From NCBI RefSeq assembly GCF_019428685.1, contig NZ_CP080095.1:1364001-1428000 (forward strand): a stretch of DNA of 64,000 bases. The letters are read 5' to 3'. The number at the start of each line of letters is the position of its first letter. Position 1 is the stretch's first letter. The stretch is from Paraburkholderia edwinii. GTDB taxonomy: Bacteria > Pseudomonadota > Gammaproteobacteria > Burkholderiales > Burkholderiaceae. The translations under genes and the position numbers were made by a program. Below are positions 1 to 8,418 of this stretch, one piece after another. The notes beneath the pieces were generated by a model. The model did no database searches. It had not been told where the DNA came from and saw only the letters and a list, made by a program, of their open reading frames with translations.

Positions 1-366
1 TGGACGTCCGGTTCGTGGCCGCTCGCGGCGCTCGTGTTTATCGCCAGCATCGCCGTGCCGATGCTGAAAATTCTCGCGATCGGCTTTCTCGCCGCTTCGG
101 CGAACCTGCGTTCGCGCTGGCAGCCGGTGCAACGTGCGCGCATCTACCGGATCGTCGAACTGGTCGGCCGCTGGTCGATGCTCGACATCTACGTGATCGC
201 AATCCTCACCGCACTCGTGCAGTTCAATGCGCTCGCGACGATTACCGCGGGCCCCGCAGCGATCGCATTCGGCGCAGTCGTCGTATTGACGATGTTTGCC
301 GCGATGTCGTTCGACCCGCGGCTTACCTGGGATGCAAGGCAAACCACACATGGCACGTCCTCCTGA
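1..366 (+). CDS. pqiA: Paraquat-inducible protein A, C-terminal part (truncated at window edge)
   Basis: Reading frame 1 is open from the first base to TGA at 364-366, so only the last 121 residues are present. They contain hydrophobic helices and the segment ending LTWDARQTTH, in which TWD is typical of the end of PqiA domains. PqiA is an inner-membrane protein that works with PqiB and PqiC in lipid transport between inner and outer membranes. The next gene starts inside its 3' end (ATG 350), and pqiC follows, which is the standard pqiABC order and supports the call. The start and N-terminal domain lie outside the window. Confidence 0.85.
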   Translation, partial: WTSGSWPLAALVFIASIAVPMLKILAIGFLAASANLRSRWQPVQRARIYRIVELVGRWSMLDIYVIAILTALVQFNALATITAGPAAIAFGAVVVLTMFAAMSFDPRLTWDARQTTHGTSS

Positions 367-1969
367 TTCTCCACCGCCCGGGCTGCCCGACGCGGTCCCT
401 GTTACGCGTTCGCGCTGGCGTGTCCAGTGGATCTGGATCGTGCCGGTGGTCGCGGTGCTGATCGGCGTCTGGCTTGCCGCGCAGGCGATCCTGCAGCAAG
501 GCCCGACCATCACGATCAGCTTCAAGACCGGCGACGGACTCGAAGCCGGCAAGACAAAGATCAAGTTCAAGGATGTCGACATCGGCGTCGTGAAGAGCGT
601 CGCGCTGTCGCCAGACTATTCGCGCGTGATCGCGACGGCCGAACTCTCGCGCGACGCGTCGAAGATGCTGGTCGACGATACGCGCTTCTGGGTCGTGCGC
701 CCGCGCGTGTCGGGCGGCACCGTGTCCGGTATCGGCACGCTGCTTTCCGGCGCGTATATCGGCACGGATATCGGCGTGTCGAAGCGCGAGCGGCACGACT
801 ACACCGGTCTTGAAACGCCGCCCGTCATCGCGAGCGACGTGCCGGGCCGCGAGTACGTGCTGAAGAGCGAGGACCTCGGCTCGATCGCGATCGGCACGCC
901 GATCTTTTTCCGCCGCCTGCAGGTCGGGCAGGTCACGTCGTACGAACTGGATAAGAACGGCAAGGCCATCACGATGCGGGTGTTCATCAATGCGCCGTAC
1001 GACAAATTTGTCGTCGCTGATACGCGCTTCTGGCACGCGAGCGGCGTGGATGTCTCGCTGAACACCGAAGGCGTGAAGGTCAATACGCAGTCACTCGTGT
1101 CGATTCTGGTCGGCGGCCTTGCGTTCCAGACGCCGCCGGGCGCGCGCGACGACGAACCGCAGGCGCCCGCGAAGACGACCTTCGAACTCTTCAGCGACCG
1201 TGCCGAAGCGATGAAGATGCACGATCGCATCGTTGAAACCTACGCGTTCAATTTCAAGGAGTCGGTGCGCGGGCTCGTGGTCGGTGCGCCGGTCGAATTC
1301 CGCGGCATTCCGATCGGCGAGGTGGTGGCGATCCACACGCGTTTCGATCCGGTCACGAAGCAGTTCAGCATTCCGGTGACCATCAGGCTTTATCCGGAGC
1401 GCTTCACGTCGCGGCTGGAAAACGAACCGCGCGGCGGCAGGCTGTCGCGCTCGCCGCAGGAGATGGCCGATTTCCTCGTGTCGCGCGGCATGCGCGGTCA
1501 GCTGAAGACGGGCAGCCTGATTACCGGCCAGCTGTATATCGCGCTCGATTTCTTCCCGAACGCGCCCAAGGCGCAGGTGGACTGGGAACGCAGCCCGCCC
1601 GAGCTGCCGACCGTGTCGAGCGGGCTGCAGTCGCTGCAGGACTCGATTACCAATCTGATCGAGCGCATGAACAAGATCCCGTTCGAGGCGATCGGCAATA
1701 ACGCGAAGCAGACGCTTGCGCGCGCCGATGTGCTGTTGAAGAACCTCGATACGCAACTGGTGCCGCAGGCGCGCGACACGCTGACGGCGGCGCGCACGAC
1801 GCTCGATTCGGCCAATACCGCGTTGCAGCCCGATTCGGCGCTGCAGCAGGACACGGCCGATGCGATTCGCGAGCTGTCGCGTACGGCCGCGTCGCTGCGC
1901 GCGCTCGCGGAATATCTCGAACGGCATCCGGAGGCGTTGATCCGGGGCAAACCGGAGGACAAAAAGTGA
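350..1969 (+). CDS. pqiB: Paraquat-inducible protein B, MCE-domain intermembrane transport protein
   Basis: 539 residues. A short cytoplasmic N-terminus is followed by one membrane anchor (WIWIVPVVAVLIGVWLA, about residues 30-46). After that come three MCE domains in series (about 50-140, 165-260 and 290-400) and a helical C-terminal tail. PqiB forms a periplasm-spanning tube for lipids; length and three-MCE layout match the family. I chose ATG 350 (AAGG at 336-339) over an upstream in-frame start at 296, which would add a non-conserved Arg-rich extension. It overlaps pqiA by 17 bases and pqiC by one base, so the three are translationally coupled. Confidence 0.92.
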   Translation: MARPPDSPPPGLPDAVPVTRSRWRVQWIWIVPVVAVLIGVWLAAQAILQQGPTITISFKTGDGLEAGKTKIKFKDVDIGVVKSVALSPDYSRVIATAELSRDASKMLVDDTRFWVVRPRVSGGTVSGIGTLLSGAYIGTDIGVSKRERHDYTGLETPPVIASDVPGREYVLKSEDLGSIAIGTPIFFRRLQVGQVTSYELDKNGKAITMRVFINAPYDKFVVADTRFWHASGVDVSLNTEGVKVNTQSLVSILVGGLAFQTPPGARDDEPQAPAKTTFELFSDRAEAMKMHDRIVETYAFNFKESVRGLVVGAPVEFRGIPIGEVVAIHTRFDPVTKQFSIPVTIRLYPERFTSRLENEPRGGRLSRSPQEMADFLVSRGMRGQLKTGSLITGQLYIALDFFPNAPKAQVDWERSPPELPTVSSGLQSLQDSITNLIERMNKIPFEAIGNNAKQTLARADVLLKNLDTQLVPQARDTLTAARTTLDSANTALQPDSALQQDTADAIRELSRTAASLRALAEYLERHPEALIRGKPEDKK

Positions 1970-2610
1970 TGCGTTCGATGCACGTGAGAAGTGATGTCCG
2001 AGCACCGGCGCGCACTCGTGCGGCGCGGCTGTTGCTCGCGGCGTGTGCCGTACCCGTTGTGCTCTGCCTGTTCGCCGGTTGCAAATCGCCGAATTCGTCG
2101 TTCTATACGCTGAGTCCCGATGCCTCGCTGCGGACGACCGGCGCCCCGATGCAGACCGCAGTCGTGGTCGGTCCGGTGACGGTGCCGGAACTCGTCGACC
2201 GGCCGCAGATGGTCACGCGCGTGTCCGACAACGAAGTCGCGCTCAACGAATTCGCGCGCTGGGGCGAGCCGTTGAAAAGCGGCATCGCGCGTACGATCGC
2301 GGCCGACCTCGAACTGCTGCTCGGCAGCGCGGAGGTCTCGGTGGCCGGGCAGGCGGCGCTCGTGCGCGAAGCTTCGCGTGTGCGCGTCGACATCGTGCGC
2401 TTCGATGCGGTGCCCGGCGACGCGGCCACAGTCGACGCGCAATGGGTCGTGCGCGTGCCGGGCAAGCCTTTGCCCGTCTCAGGCCGTACCGTTGCGCGCG
2501 AGCCCGTCCCAACCGCCAGCAACGACGCGCTCGTCGCCGCGTATAGCCGCGCGCTGGCGACGGTCAGCCGCGACATCGCGGCGGCGATTCGCAGCGCATC
2601 GCCATCATGA
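1969..2610 (+). CDS. pqiC: PqiC outer-membrane lipoprotein (DUF330/ABC-type transport auxiliary)
   Basis: 213 residues with a signal peptide and lipobox ending LFAGC near residue 41, followed by a mature domain starting SPNSSFYTLS, the FYTL motif typical of PqiC/YmbA lipoproteins. PqiC sits in the outer membrane and caps the PqiB tube. ATG 1969 overlaps the pqiB stop (TGATG); GGAGG at 1954-1958 serves it. A GTG at 1966 in the same frame is an equal alternative start. Third gene of the pqiABC operon. Confidence 0.88.
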   Translation: MRSMHVRSDVRAPARTRAARLLLAACAVPVVLCLFAGCKSPNSSFYTLSPDASLRTTGAPMQTAVVVGPVTVPELVDRPQMVTRVSDNEVALNEFARWGEPLKSGIARTIAADLELLLGSAEVSVAGQAALVREASRVRVDIVRFDAVPGDAATVDAQWVVRVPGKPLPVSGRTVAREPVPTASNDALVAAYSRALATVSRDIAAAIRSASPS

Positions 2611-2676
2611 CGCGCGGGGCGCATGCCAGTTGCTGATGCATGTGTGCCCCGCGGTCGTCGCCAGTCGTCCCGAAGC

Positions 2677-2778
2677 GGTCCGCAAGTGACCCGAAAGCGC
2701 GGTTCCGGAGTGGTTCCTGAGCGGTTCCTGAGCAGTCACCGAGCGGTCACTGAGCGGTCCCGCAGCGCGGTCCAGAGC
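2677..2778. repeat. Degenerate 11-bp tandem array
   Basis: At least nine head-to-tail units fill the gap between pqiC and the antiporter gene. Clear 11-mers are GGTCCGCAAGT (2677), GACCCGAAAGC (2688), GGTTCCGGAGT (2701), GGTTCCTGAGC (2712 and 2723), AGTCACCGAGC (2734), GGTCACTGAGC (2745) and GGTCCCGCAGC (2756); a 12-mer follows. Function unknown. The unit resembles those of the arrays near 32.6 and 37.6 kb. Confidence 0.8.
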
Positions 2779-2818
2779 GCCCGAAAGCGCCGTCCCATGT
2801 CGTCCCACACGCGTCCCC

Positions 2819-4228
2819 ATGAAAAGCCTGCTTTTACATGTCCTGGTGTTCCTTGGCGCTGCGCTCGTCGTCGTGCCGATGTCGATCCGGCTCGGCTTCG
2901 GCTCGGTGCTCGGCTATCTGCTCGCCGGCGTGCTGATCGGTCCGTCCGTGATGAAACTCGTGACCAACGTCGACGCGATCCTGCACTTCTCGGAGCTCGG
3001 CATCGTGCTGATGATGTTCGTGATCGGCCTCGAGATGCATGTCGGGCGCCTGTGGGCATTGCGGCGCACGATCTTCGGCTATGGCGGCATGCAGATGGCG
3101 CTGTGCGCGGGGCTCCTGACGGCGATTTTTCTCCTGTTCGGCTCGCACTGGCAGATTGCCTTGACGGCCGGCCTCGCGCTGGCGCTGTCGTCGACGGCAA
3201 TGGCGCTGTCCGAACTCGAGCAGCGCGGGCAGATGGCTACGCTCGCCGGCGAGGCCGCATTCGGCATCCTGCTGTTTCAGGATCTCGCCGCGATCCCGCT
3301 CGTTGCGCTGCTGCCGCTTCTGAGCCCGATCGATACCGGCGCGAGCGCGACGGACAACTGGATCGCGGTCGGCAAGGCGCTCGCGATGCTTGCCGCGGTG
3401 GTGCTGGTCGGCCGCATCGCGCTGCGGCGCGGCCTGCGCATCGTGTCGCGTACCGGCGCGCCGGAAATCTTCACGGCGTTTGCGCTGCTGTGGGTGATCG
3501 GCGTCGCGATGCTGTTCCACACCGTGCATCTGTCGACGTCGCTCGGCGCATTTCTCGCCGGCGTGCTGCTCGCCGACTCGGGCTATCAACAGCAGGTCGA
3601 GCGCGATATCGCGCCGTTCAAGGGGCTGCTGCTCGGACTGTTTTTTATCGCGATCGGGATGTCGATCGACTTCAACGTGCTCGTGCACGATACGCGGCGC
3701 GTGCTGATCGTCGTTGCCGCGGTGGTCGGCATCAAGGCCGCGGCGTTGTGGCTGCTCGCGCCGCGCTTTAATGTGCCGCGCGAACAGCGCGCATACTTCG
3801 CGCTGCTGCTCTCGCAAGGCGGCGAGTTCGCGTTCGTCGTGATGGCGTCGGCGCTGGCCGTGCGCGTCGTCGAGCCGCGCGCATCGGCGATCGTGACGCT
3901 CGCGGTCGTGCTGTCGATGATCACGACGCCGCTGCTATTGCTGCCGTTGCGGCGGCTGATGGCGCCGGCGACAGGTGATGACGTGAGCCGCGCGGTGAAC
4001 GCTGCGGTGAGCTCTGCAGTGGCTCCCGTAGCGAGTCCTGCAGTGAGCCCTGCAGTGAGCCCCGTAGCGAGTCCTGCAGCGAGTCCTGCAGCAAGCCCCG
4101 CAGTTAGCCCCGCCGCCAATCCCGCTTCGGCTCCCGCCACAAGCGCCATTTCAAGCCCGGAAGCGGCCGCGCACGCGTCCCCGGCGGTGCCGGCAGAGGG
4201 CAAGAACAGCCCGCGAAACAGCTCCTGA
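2819..4228 (+). CDS. CPA2-family monovalent cation:proton antiporter (KefB/KefC-like, no RCK domain)
   Basis: 469 residues. Residues 1 to about 385 form a Na+/H+-exchanger domain with about 12 membrane helices. Family features visible are GYLLAGVLIGP near 30-40, FLIGLEM-like FVIGLEM near 68, and a conserved acidic FQDLAAIPL segment near 157. KefB and KefC of about 600 residues carry a C-terminal TrkA-N/RCK nucleotide-binding domain; here it is absent. In its place is an 85-residue Ala/Ser/Pro-rich tail encoded by a 12-bp repeat. The substrate (K+ or Na+) cannot be told. No ribosome-binding site is evident before ATG 2819. The gene stands alone after pqiABC. Confidence 0.82.
   Translation: MKSLLLHVLVFLGAALVVVPMSIRLGFGSVLGYLLAGVLIGPSVMKLVTNVDAILHFSELGIVLMMFVIGLEMHVGRLWALRRTIFGYGGMQMALCAGLLTAIFLLFGSHWQIALTAGLALALSSTAMALSELEQRGQMATLAGEAAFGILLFQDLAAIPLVALLPLLSPIDTGASATDNWIAVGKALAMLAAVVLVGRIALRRGLRIVSRTGAPEIFTAFALLWVIGVAMLFHTVHLSTSLGAFLAGVLLADSGYQQQVERDIAPFKGLLLGLFFIAIGMSIDFNVLVHDTRRVLIVVAAVVGIKAAALWLLAPRFNVPREQRAYFALLLSQGGEFAFVVMASALAVRVVEPRASAIVTLAVVLSMITTPLLLLPLRRLMAPATGDDVSRAVNAAVSSAVAPVASPAVSPAVSPVASPAASPAASPAVSPAANPASAPATSAISSPEAAAHASPAVPAEGKNSPRNSS
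4010..4117 (+). repeat. In-frame 12-bp tandem repeat encoding a SPAV-type tail
   Basis: Nine consecutive 12-mers of the type AGTCCTGCAGTG / AGCCCTGCAGTG / AGCCCCGTAGCG encode Ser-Pro-Ala-Val-like tetrapeptides in the C-terminal tail of the antiporter. The period is a multiple of three, so copy-number change would not shift the frame. Confidence 0.85.
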
Positions 4229-4381
4229 ACCAGCATCGCCAACGGGGCCTGCATCAACCGCTGATAGCCCCGGCGCGCCCGGCCGAAAAATGCGTCGTCA
4301 AGAGACTCGGTACAATGGCTGGTCGTTAACCGGGTGCCGCGCCACGCGACGCGTGCCGCACACCGCACCGTTTTTGCGCAC

Positions 4382-5167
4382 ATGGCCATTACCTACAAGA
4401 CTCCTGATGACATCGCGAAGCTGCGTATCGCCGGCCGGCTCGCTGCCGACGTGCTCGTGATGATCGGCGAACACGTGAAGCCGGGCGTATCGACCGACGA
4501 GCTCGATACGCTGTGCCGCGATTTCATCGTCAACACGCAGCAGGCGATTGCCGCGAACATCGGCTACATGGGTTTTCCGAAAACCATTTGCACGTCGGTC
4601 AACTCGGTCGTCTGCCATGGCATTCCGCACCGTAATGAGGTTCTGAAGGACGGCGACATCATCAATATCGACGTTGCCGTGATCAAGGACGGCTACTTCG
4701 GCGATACGAGCCGCATGTACACGGTCGGCGAGCCGAGCCGCGTCGCGCAGCAACTGATCGACACCACCTATGAGGCGATGCTCGCGGGCATTCGTCAGGT
4801 GAAGCCCGGCGCCACGCTCGGCGATGTCGGCAGCGCCATCCAGAAGGTTGCGCAACGCGACGGCTTTTCGATCGTGCGCGACTACTGCGGGCACGGCATC
4901 GGCAAGGTCTATCACGAAGACCCGCAGGTGCTCCATTACGGCCAGCCGGGGCAGGGGCTGCGCCTGAAGCCGGGCATGGTGTTTACGATCGAGCCGATGG
5001 TCAATGCGGGCCGCGCCGGCACCGTCGTGATGCGCGACGGCTGGACCGTGGTCACCAAGGACAAATCGTTGTCCGCGCAATGGGAGCATATGATCTCCGT
5101 CACCGACGACGGCTTCGAGCTGCTCACACCGTGGCCCGACGGCACCGGCCGCTACGAATCGCCGTGA
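4382..5167 (+). CDS. map: Type I methionine aminopeptidase
   Basis: 261 residues, the usual length for bacterial MetAP Ia. It removes the initiator methionine from nascent proteins using a two-metal centre. Metal and catalytic motifs are all present: VCHGIPH (catalytic His), NIDVAVIKDGYFGD (two Asp ligands), CGHGIG (His ligand), FTIEP (Glu ligand) and QWEHMISVT (final Glu ligand). ATG 4382 gives the canonical N-terminus MAITYKTPDD; an upstream in-frame ATG at 4334 would add a 16-residue basic extension. No strong ribosome-binding site is visible. Monocistronic as far as can be seen. Confidence 0.95.
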   Translation: MAITYKTPDDIAKLRIAGRLAADVLVMIGEHVKPGVSTDELDTLCRDFIVNTQQAIAANIGYMGFPKTICTSVNSVVCHGIPHRNEVLKDGDIINIDVAVIKDGYFGDTSRMYTVGEPSRVAQQLIDTTYEAMLAGIRQVKPGATLGDVGSAIQKVAQRDGFSIVRDYCGHGIGKVYHEDPQVLHYGQPGQGLRLKPGMVFTIEPMVNAGRAGTVVMRDGWTVVTKDKSLSAQWEHMISVTDDGFELLTPWPDGTGRYESP

Positions 5168-5456
5168 AGGCGGCTTGCCCGCGATGTCTAAAATAAGGAT
5201 TTGACTCGCCCGGCGCTTCAGTTAGGCTATACCGCCAAGCGGAAAGGGTCAGGTCGAAGCCAGGACATCACTTCGTGCCGATTTGCACGTGCCGGCTTGT
5301 AGATACCGGCTCTAACGTGCGGATACGGCAGGGTCGGGTGGGTTTGGGTTTTATACTGCTTCAAGGCTGCGTGCTGTTCGCGCGCCTCGATTCAGACCGG
5401 GGTTCAGGCGTGCCGCGCCCGGTTTTATGCTTTCAGATCCGGGGTCTACCTCTCCA

Positions 5457-5990
5457 ATGAGTCCGTCACTCACCGTTGCGCGCATTACCGCCGACCAGGG
5501 CGATGTGTTTCGCGAGCTCCGTACCGCATCGTTACGGGAGGCGCCCTACGCGTTCGGCGCCACGCTCGAGGAAGCGTTATCCGCGGATGCCGCCACGTTC
5601 GACGCCAAAGCCGCGCTCAACGCGGCGTCCATCACGACCACGACTTTCATTCTTTACACCGAAGGCCATCCGGCAGGCGTGATCGACGCGTGTTTCGACG
5701 ATACGCCCGCGCGCCGCGCATTCGTGAGCGAACTGTGGGTCGCGCCCGCGGTGCGTCATCTGCGCGGCGGCGAACTGCTCGTCAATACCGCGAGCGAGTG
5801 GCTCGCGCGCGGCGGCGCGGCGGAAGTCTATGCGTGGATCGCCGATAGCAATCGCAATGCAATGCGCTTTTACGAGCGGCTCGGCTTCGGCCCCACCGGC
5901 GACCATCGCCCGACCGCACGCGCGCAGGACCAGTGGGAATCCCAACTGGTGCGACATGTGACACCTCTGCCGGTGCCGCCGGCGGGGTGA
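5457..5990 (+). CDS. GNAT-family N-acetyltransferase
   Basis: 177 residues. The core has the GNAT features FVSELWVAPAVRHLRGGELL (beta4-motif A with an R/G-rich acyl-CoA loop) and NRNAMRFYERLGFGPTG near the C-terminus, where N-x-x-A-x-x-F-Y-x-x-x-G-F is the motif B signature. Such proteins acetylate small molecules, peptides or antibiotics; the substrate is not predictable here. I prefer ATG 5457 (MSPSLTVARI) to an in-frame ATG at 5427. In the 289-base gap before it a TTGACT (5201) is visible but I see no well-spaced -10. Confidence 0.85.
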   Translation: MSPSLTVARITADQGDVFRELRTASLREAPYAFGATLEEALSADAATFDAKAALNAASITTTTFILYTEGHPAGVIDACFDDTPARRAFVSELWVAPAVRHLRGGELLVNTASEWLARGGAAEVYAWIADSNRNAMRFYERLGFGPTGDHRPTARAQDQWESQLVRHVTPLPVPPAG

Positions 5991-6258
5991 GCAGGGCGTG
6001 GCGCCGCCAGGCGGCGCGCCATGGCCTATGCGTTTGCGCGGGGCTTGCTACGCGCCTCGTGTATTCATCTTATCCGTCGAGCTTATTCGTTATTGCGTGC
6101 CATCACGGCGATCGCAGCAATTGCGCCAATCACGCGTGTCCGTGCGTTTTACCCACATTGCTTCGCCCATTGCGCTGTCTGTGGTGAAAAGTTCGGGCGA
6201 AAAAGTTCGACGCGCGCCAGGACCCCTGTAAAATACGCAAAATTTTTTGCCGAACGCT

Positions 6259-7095
6259 ATGTCGCCCAGGAAATCGCCTTTTTTCGAATTGCGCAGCGGT
6301 GCGGTGGACACGCTTCTGTTCGTGGTCAAAACCACCGACCTCGGCGAAATGCGCGCCGAACTCACGCGCCGCTTCGAGGCGACCCCCGAATTCTTCGCCA
6401 ATGATGTTGTCGCGATCGACGTGCGCCGCCTCGCCGAAAACGAGCGTGTGCCGCTCGCCGATATCGCCGCGCTGCTCGACAGCGTGCGCATGCGCCCGAT
6501 CGGCGTGGTTGCCGATGCGGCGCAGCACGTATGGGTGAGCGAGGCCAATCTGCCCCTGCTTGAAGCGCGTGACCGCCGGCCGGGTGCGAAGACAGCCGCG
6601 GGCGAAGAGGACGCGCAGGCGGCCGGTAAAGCGGCTGCGACGGGCTCCGGGCCGGTGGCGGATGATTCCACCGCAGCCTCGCCGGCAAGCCAGCCTGCGG
6701 CTTCAGCGGCAGCGAGCGCGCCCGCCGAACCGGTGCTGACGGGCGCATCGGGCACGTCGTCGCAAACCATGGTCGTCGACAAGCCGTTGCGTTCGGGGCA
6801 GCGGATTTACGCGAAGGGCGACCTCGTCGTGCTCGGTCTCGTGAGCCACGGCGCGGAAATCATCGCGGAAGGCAACATTCATATCTATGCACCGCTGCGC
6901 GGCCGCGCGCTCGCCGGCGTGCACGGCAATCACGATGCGCGCATTTTCTGCACCTGCCTCGAGCCGGAGCTGATTTCGATTGCGGGCATCTACCGCACGA
7001 CCGAAAACCCGTTGCCGGCCGACGTGCAGGGCAAAGCGGTGCAGATCTGGCTCGACGAAGAAAAGCTGGTGATCGAACCGCTGCGGCTCACATAA
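6259..7095 (+). CDS. minC: Septum site-determining protein MinC
   Basis: 278 residues. N-terminal MinC domain (about 1-105, [20 protein letters not shown]) that antagonises FtsZ assembly. A long Ala/Pro/Ser-rich linker (about 110-165) leads to a C-terminal beta-helix domain with [16 protein letters not shown] and the [17 protein letters not shown] signature, which binds MinD. First gene of minCDE. A TAAAAT box at 6231-6236 is a plausible -10. ATG 6259 is preferred over 6247 because it gives the family-like [12 protein letters not shown] start. The linker is longer than in E. coli MinC (231 residues). Confidence 0.95.
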   Translation: MSPRKSPFFELRSGAVDTLLFVVKTTDLGEMRAELTRRFEATPEFFANDVVAIDVRRLAENERVPLADIAALLDSVRMRPIGVVADAAQHVWVSEANLPLLEARDRRPGAKTAAGEEDAQAAGKAAATGSGPVADDSTAASPASQPAASAAASAPAEPVLTGASGTSSQTMVVDKPLRSGQRIYAKGDLVVLGLVSHGAEIIAEGNIHIYAPLRGRALAGVHGNHDARIFCTCLEPELISIAGIYRTTENPLPADVQGKAVQIWLDEEKLVIEPLRLT

Positions 7096-7188
7096 GGTGC
7101 GCCGCGGTGTGCAGCATGCATGCACCGCATGAGCAACCGGATGCCGGAATATCAATTCACGAAATCGACGGATACAAGGTAAAGGCCA

Positions 7189-8004
7189 ATGGCAAAAATC
7201 ATTGTGGTGACTTCGGGCAAGGGTGGCGTAGGCAAGACGACCACGAGCGCGAGCTTCTCGTCGGGCCTCGCGTTACGCGGCCACAAGACCGCCGTGATCG
7301 ACTTCGACGTCGGCCTGCGCAATCTCGACCTCATCATGGGCTGCGAGCGCCGCGTCGTGTATGACCTGATCAACGTGATCCAGGGCGAAGCGAACCTGAA
7401 CCAGGCGCTGATCAAGGATAAAAAGCTCGAGAATCTCTACATCCTGCCGGCTTCGCAGACGCGCGATAAAGACGCGCTGACCATGGAAGGCGTAGAGAAG
7501 GTGATCAACGACCTCATCGCGATGGACTTCGAGTACATCGTGTGCGACTCGCCGGCCGGCATCGAATCGGGCGCGCTGCTCGCGATGCACTTCGCCGACG
7601 AAGCGCTGATCGTGACGAACCCGGAAGTGTCGTCGGTGCGCGACTCGGACCGCATTCTCGGCATTCTGTCGTCGAAGACCAAGCGCGCGATCGAAAGCAA
7701 GGAGCCGATCAAGGAGCATCTGCTGATCACGCGTTATAACCCCAAGCGCGTTAGCGAAGGCGAAATGCTGTCGCTGTCGGACATCCAGGAGATTCTGCGC
7801 ATCGATCTGATCGGCGTGATTCCCGAGTCGGAGGCCGTGCTGCATGCGTCGAACCAGGGCTTGCCGGCGGTACACCTCGACGGCACGGACGTTGCGGAAT
7901 CGTATAAGGACGTCGTGTCGCGCTTCCTCGGCGAACAGAAGTCGCTTCGCTTTACCGATTACCAGAAGCCAGGCCTGCTGCAGCGCCTCTTCGGCACCAA
8001 GTAA
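7189..8004 (+). CDS. minD: Septum site-determining ATPase MinD
   Basis: 271 residues, the usual size. Deviant Walker A GKGGVGKTT at about residues 10-18, switch-I region DFDVGLRNLD, and Walker B/switch II CDSPAGIE. It ends in an amphipathic membrane-targeting helix (GLLQRLFGTK). MinD recruits MinC to the inner membrane at cell poles and oscillates under MinE control. AAGG precedes ATG 7189. It lies 93 bases after minC and 12 before minE. Confidence 0.97.
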   Translation: MAKIIVVTSGKGGVGKTTTSASFSSGLALRGHKTAVIDFDVGLRNLDLIMGCERRVVYDLINVIQGEANLNQALIKDKKLENLYILPASQTRDKDALTMEGVEKVINDLIAMDFEYIVCDSPAGIESGALLAMHFADEALIVTNPEVSSVRDSDRILGILSSKTKRAIESKEPIKEHLLITRYNPKRVSEGEMLSLSDIQEILRIDLIGVIPESEAVLHASNQGLPAVHLDGTDVAESYKDVVSRFLGEQKSLRFTDYQKPGLLQRLFGTK

Positions 8005-8016
8005 GGGAGCGCACGT

Positions 8017-8271
8017 ATGTCGATTCTTTCGTTTTTGCTGGGCGAGAAAAAGAAATCCGCGTCGGTAGCGAAGGAACGCCTGCAGTTGATCATTGCGCAC
8101 GAACGTGCTGGCGGCCATGCCCCCGCTGATTATCTGCCGGCGTTGCAACGCGAACTCGTTGCTGTGATTTCGAAGTACGTCAAAATCTCCGACGACGATA
8201 TCCGCGTCAATCTCGAACGTCACGACGACCTCGAAGTGCTCGAGGTCAAGATCGAGATTCCTCAGGCCTGA
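8017..8271 (+). CDS. minE: Cell division topological specificity factor MinE
   Basis: 84 residues. N-terminal membrane-binding segment [15 protein letters not shown], then the MinD-interacting [11 protein letters not shown] helix, and the C-terminal dimerisation domain ending [15 protein letters not shown]. MinE stimulates MinD ATPase and drives pole-to-pole oscillation. Last gene of minCDE, 12 bases after minD; AAGGGAG lies just before the start. Confidence 0.96.
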   Translation: MSILSFLLGEKKKSASVAKERLQLIIAHERAGGHAPADYLPALQRELVAVISKYVKISDDDIRVNLERHDDLEVLEVKIEIPQA

Positions 8272-8290
8272 CGCGCGGAACCTGATCGCA

Positions 8291-8316
8291 GCTTGCGGCG
8301 CGGGCTTGCCGCAAGC
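8291..8316. terminator. Stem-loop between convergent minE and clcA
   Basis: GCTTGCGGC (8291-8299) pairs perfectly with GCCGCAAGC (8308-8316) around an 8-base loop, 20 bases after the minE stop. There is no T-run on either strand, so it is a structural candidate only. Confidence 0.35.
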
Positions 8317-8347
8317 AGGCGATCGTATCGGGCCGCGCATCGCATCG

Positions 8348-8407
8348 CATCGCTTATCGCACCGCTTATCGGGCCGTGCCTTTCACCGCTTATCGTGCTG
8401 CTTACGG
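8348..8407. repeat. 12-bp degenerate tandem array
   Basis: Five 12-mers in the gap between minE and clcA: CATCGCTTATCG, CACCGCTTATCG, GGCCGTGCCTTT, CACCGCTTATCG and TGCTGCTTACGG. Further degraded copies probably extend upstream. No function assigned. Confidence 0.7.
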
Positions 8408-8418
8408 CGGATCGCCGT

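Noticed and set aside
5201..5233. Sigma-70 promoter TTGACT ... TATACC before the acetyltransferase
   Set aside because: The spacer is 21 bases, outside the normal range, and no alternative -10 fits well.
5275..5460. A small + strand frame before the acetyltransferase gene
   Set aside because: No ribosome-binding site or recognisable features; the acetyltransferase start at 5457 overlaps its end.
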